Shown here: in pieces, positions 62,711 to 64,000 of the stretch
Numbering within the stretch: the first letter of the stretch is position 1
Layout: each line of letters begins with the position of its first letter
DNA from: Bacillus sp. SJS
Lineage (GTDB): Bacteria; Bacillota; Bacilli; Bacillales; Bacillaceae
Reading direction: 5' to 3'
DNA: 64,000 nucleotides
NCBI RefSeq assembly: GCF_000732485.2
Contig: NZ_JAQV02000015.1
Span: 186,001-250,000, forward strand
Position numbers and translations under genes: made by a program
Notes under the pieces: generated by a model
Told to the model about the DNA's origin: nothing
Databases searched by the model: none
What the model saw: only the letters and a program-made list of their open reading frames with translations

Positions 62711-62800
62711 CCTACGGCGGCCTGACGATCCTAGCATTATAAATGCCTTAGACTCACGGCTTTGCGTCCCTGCTTTTCAGCAGGTTTGCCTTTATACTGG
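62711..62800 (-). ncRNA. c-di-GMP-I (GEMM-I) riboswitch upstream of swrA
   Basis: On the minus strand AAAGGCAAACC, then P2 CCTGCT-GAAA-AGCAGG with a GAAA tetraloop, then GGGACGCAAAGCC and GTCTAAGGC, ending with CAGGCCGCCG. These are the conserved blocks of the GEMM-I aptamer. A TATAAT (plus-strand 62828-62833) lies about 30 bases before it. Between aptamer and swrA, ACCAAA pairs with TTTGGT and is followed by TTGTTT, a possible terminator as expression platform. The swrA start is 84 bases after the aptamer. Confidence 0.85.
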
Positions 62801-62827
62801 TAAATTTATTTCAATCCAATAGTGACT

Positions 62828-62833
62828 ATTATA
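62828..62833 (-). promoter_or_regulatory. -10 element of the riboswitch-swrA transcript
   Basis: TATAAT on the minus strand within AGTATAATAG, about 30 bases upstream of the aptamer; no clear -35 at 17 bases. Confidence 0.45.
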
Positions 62834-62887
62834 CTATATATATGGAATATTATCTATATTCTACATGAATTATCCTTAAATACAGAT

Positions 62888-62922
62888 CAAAAACCCCTGC
62901 CGATTGAACAGCAGAGGTTTTC
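62888..62922 (-). terminator. Terminator of the 5'-nucleotidase gene
   Basis: AAAACCTCTGC pairs with GCAGGGGTTTT (one wobble pair) around a 10-base loop on the minus strand. Confidence 0.8.
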
Positions 62923-62940
62923 TTTTGAAACGATTCGCAA

Positions 62941-64000
62941 TTATTTTCCAGCGCTCTGATCCGTAATACGGCCTTCTACAGCAGGCTTAATACCAGGATT
63001 AGCTCTTAGATACTGACTAAACGTCTCCCAGTCTGTAAAACCTGGTTCACTGACCCGGCCTTCATCGTAAGCTTTTTTAAACATGGTGTAATTGTCTCCG
63101 CCAGCTGCAGTAAATGCGTTTGTAGCTACTGAATACGATTTAGCTGGATCCAAATCGGTATAGTTCGTTCCATCCTCTTTCACTTCTACTTTTACGACAC
63201 GCTGACCAGCAGGCTTTGTGCTGTCAAATGTGAACTTCATTCCTGCAACGTGAAGGAATGCTCCCGCTTCTTTCGGAGCCAGTTCTACACTATGCTCAAG
63301 TGCAGCTTTAATTTCGTCACCTTTAAGGTTCATAATTGCAAGGGAGTTCCCAAAAGGCAGAACTGTCAGGATTTCACCCATTGTCACATCTCCTGCATCA
63401 ATGGATTCACGAATTCCACCCCCGTTTTGAACAGCGATTACGGTTTTAGGATTGATGGATTTGGCTCTTGCAAGCATCCCATCGGCAATAAGGTTTCCAA
63501 GGTTCGTTTCCTTCGTACGGACATCTGCACGAACTCCATTAAGAGCAACTTCTGATTTTGCTACAACTTCATTTTTAACCTTATCAATAGCCGGTCTGTA
63601 CTTTGTATTAAGGACAGAAGCCGCTTCCTCATCTTCTTTAATCACAAATTGATCCCCTGATTTTTGATCAATATCAATCAGTTTGCCAGCTTGCTTAATT
63701 ACCTTTCCTTTTGTGTCAAACTCTACATCAAGCACACCAAGATTCTTGCTTAGCTCACCAGTCTGAACAATAACCGTTGGCTCAGCACCTGTATTATCCA
63801 TAACCGGTGCGCTCAGCATGGTATGAGAATGGCCTCCGACAATTACGTCAATTCCTTCTACTTCTTTTGCGAGGGTTACGTCGTTATCTCCGCCGCCATC
63901 CTGGTAGCCGATATGAGTTAACGCAACAATTTTGTTGATGCCTTGCGCTTCAAGCTGCTTAACCGCTTCTTTTGCTTCAGCGATGTAATCTTTAAATACA
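62941..64000 (-). CDS. 5'-nucleotidase/UDP-sugar hydrolase family protein, 3' part
   Basis: The frame is open to the window edge, so the N terminus is outside. 352 residues are visible. The metallophosphatase end shows KIVALTHIGYQDGGGDNDV and VIVGGHSHTMLSAP (metal-binding His pair GHSH). The C-terminal 5_nucleotid_C domain shows NLGNLIADGMLARA, VAVQNGGGIRESIDAGDVTM, TVLPFGNSLAIMNLKGDEIK and YSVATNAFTAAGGDNYTMFK. It ends GRITDQSAGK. Secreted members recover phosphate and nucleosides from nucleotides. A multidomain 2',3'-cyclic phosphodiesterase is possible. Confidence 0.9.
   Translation of the reverse strand, partial: VFKDYIAEAKEAVKQLEAQGINKIVALTHIGYQDGGGDNDVTLAKEVEGIDVIVGGHSHTMLSAPVMDNTGAEPTVIVQTGELSKNLGVLDVEFDTKGKVIKQAGKLIDIDQKSGDQFVIKEDEEAASVLNTKYRPAIDKVKNEVVAKSEVALNGVRADVRTKETNLGNLIADGMLARAKSINPKTVIAVQNGGGIRESIDAGDVTMGEILTVLPFGNSLAIMNLKGDEIKAALEHSVELAPKEAGAFLHVAGMKFTFDSTKPAGQRVVKVEVKEDGTNYTDLDPAKSYSVATNAFTAAGGDNYTMFKKAYDEGRVSEPGFTDWETFSQYLRANPGIKPAVEGRITDQSAGK

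Overview
This window is chromosomal DNA from an endospore-forming, motile member of the Bacillaceae, close to Bacillus in the broad sense. The evidence is the Bacillus-specific gene order comFA-comFC-yvyF-flgM-flgN-flgK-flgL-yviE-fliW-csrA-hag, degS-degU beside yvyE and tagU, a CwlJ-type germination hydrolase, a SwrA homologue, and secA2 next to an S-layer assembly gene. The species cannot be named from the sequence alone.

Layout. (1) 0.3-0.75 kb: cwlJ. (2) 0.9-6.8 kb, plus strand: five tandem paralogous lipoproteins, then a large protein with an N-terminal lipase motif and a helical C-terminal part, then a small helical partner. This resembles a type VII secretion lipase toxin with its array of immunity lipoproteins. 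(3) 7.3-11.4 kb: a small winged-helix protein and, on the minus strand, a second type VII locus (small helper, LXG-TNT NAD-glycohydrolase toxin, immunity protein, ADP-ribosylglycohydrolase). (4) 12-22.2 kb: the flagellar late operon and comF. The flagellin gene hag is split by two group I introns, and a frameshifted LAGLIDADG homing endonuclease gene converges on it. (5) 22.4-28.1 kb: degV, degU, degS, yvyE, tagU. (6) 28.4-33 kb: a LytC/LytB-type autolysin operon rich in SH3 domains. (7) 33.7-43.3 kb, minus strand: a wall-polymer cluster with a full set of WbpA/B/E/D/I-like enzymes for UDP-2,3-diacetamido-2,3-dideoxy-mannuronate, plus Wzx, Wzy and Wzz-like proteins but no glycosyltransferase. 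(8) 43.8-47 kb: secA2 and an S-layer assembly gene. (9) 47.4-52 kb: a stalk-domain protein and pstS-pstC-pstA without pstB, behind a PhoP-box-like array. (10) 52.3-61.8 kb: secreted wall proteins. Three of them (CAP, NlpC/P60, M14 carboxypeptidase) share an SbsC-like helical domain, and two share an undescribed C-terminal beta repeat. (11) 62-64 kb: a candidate small RNA, swrA behind a c-di-GMP-I riboswitch, and the 3' part of a 5'-nucleotidase gene.

The genes work on two linked themes. Motility regulation runs through DegS-DegU, SwrA, FlgM, CsrA-FliW and the intron-bearing flagellin, with a c-di-GMP input on swrA. Cell-surface construction links an acidic amino-sugar wall polymer, SecA2-dependent export, and hydrolases carrying a domain related to the polymer-binding part of S-layer protein SbsC.

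Most striking: intron 2 of hag carries, in frame at its 5' end, a near-duplicate of the flagellin C terminus with its own stop codon. A full-length flagellin could therefore be made whether or not this intron is spliced. Non-coding repeats include six 127/128-bp elements with inverted ends in two intergenic regions and a 5 x 21-bp tandem repeat between degV and degU.
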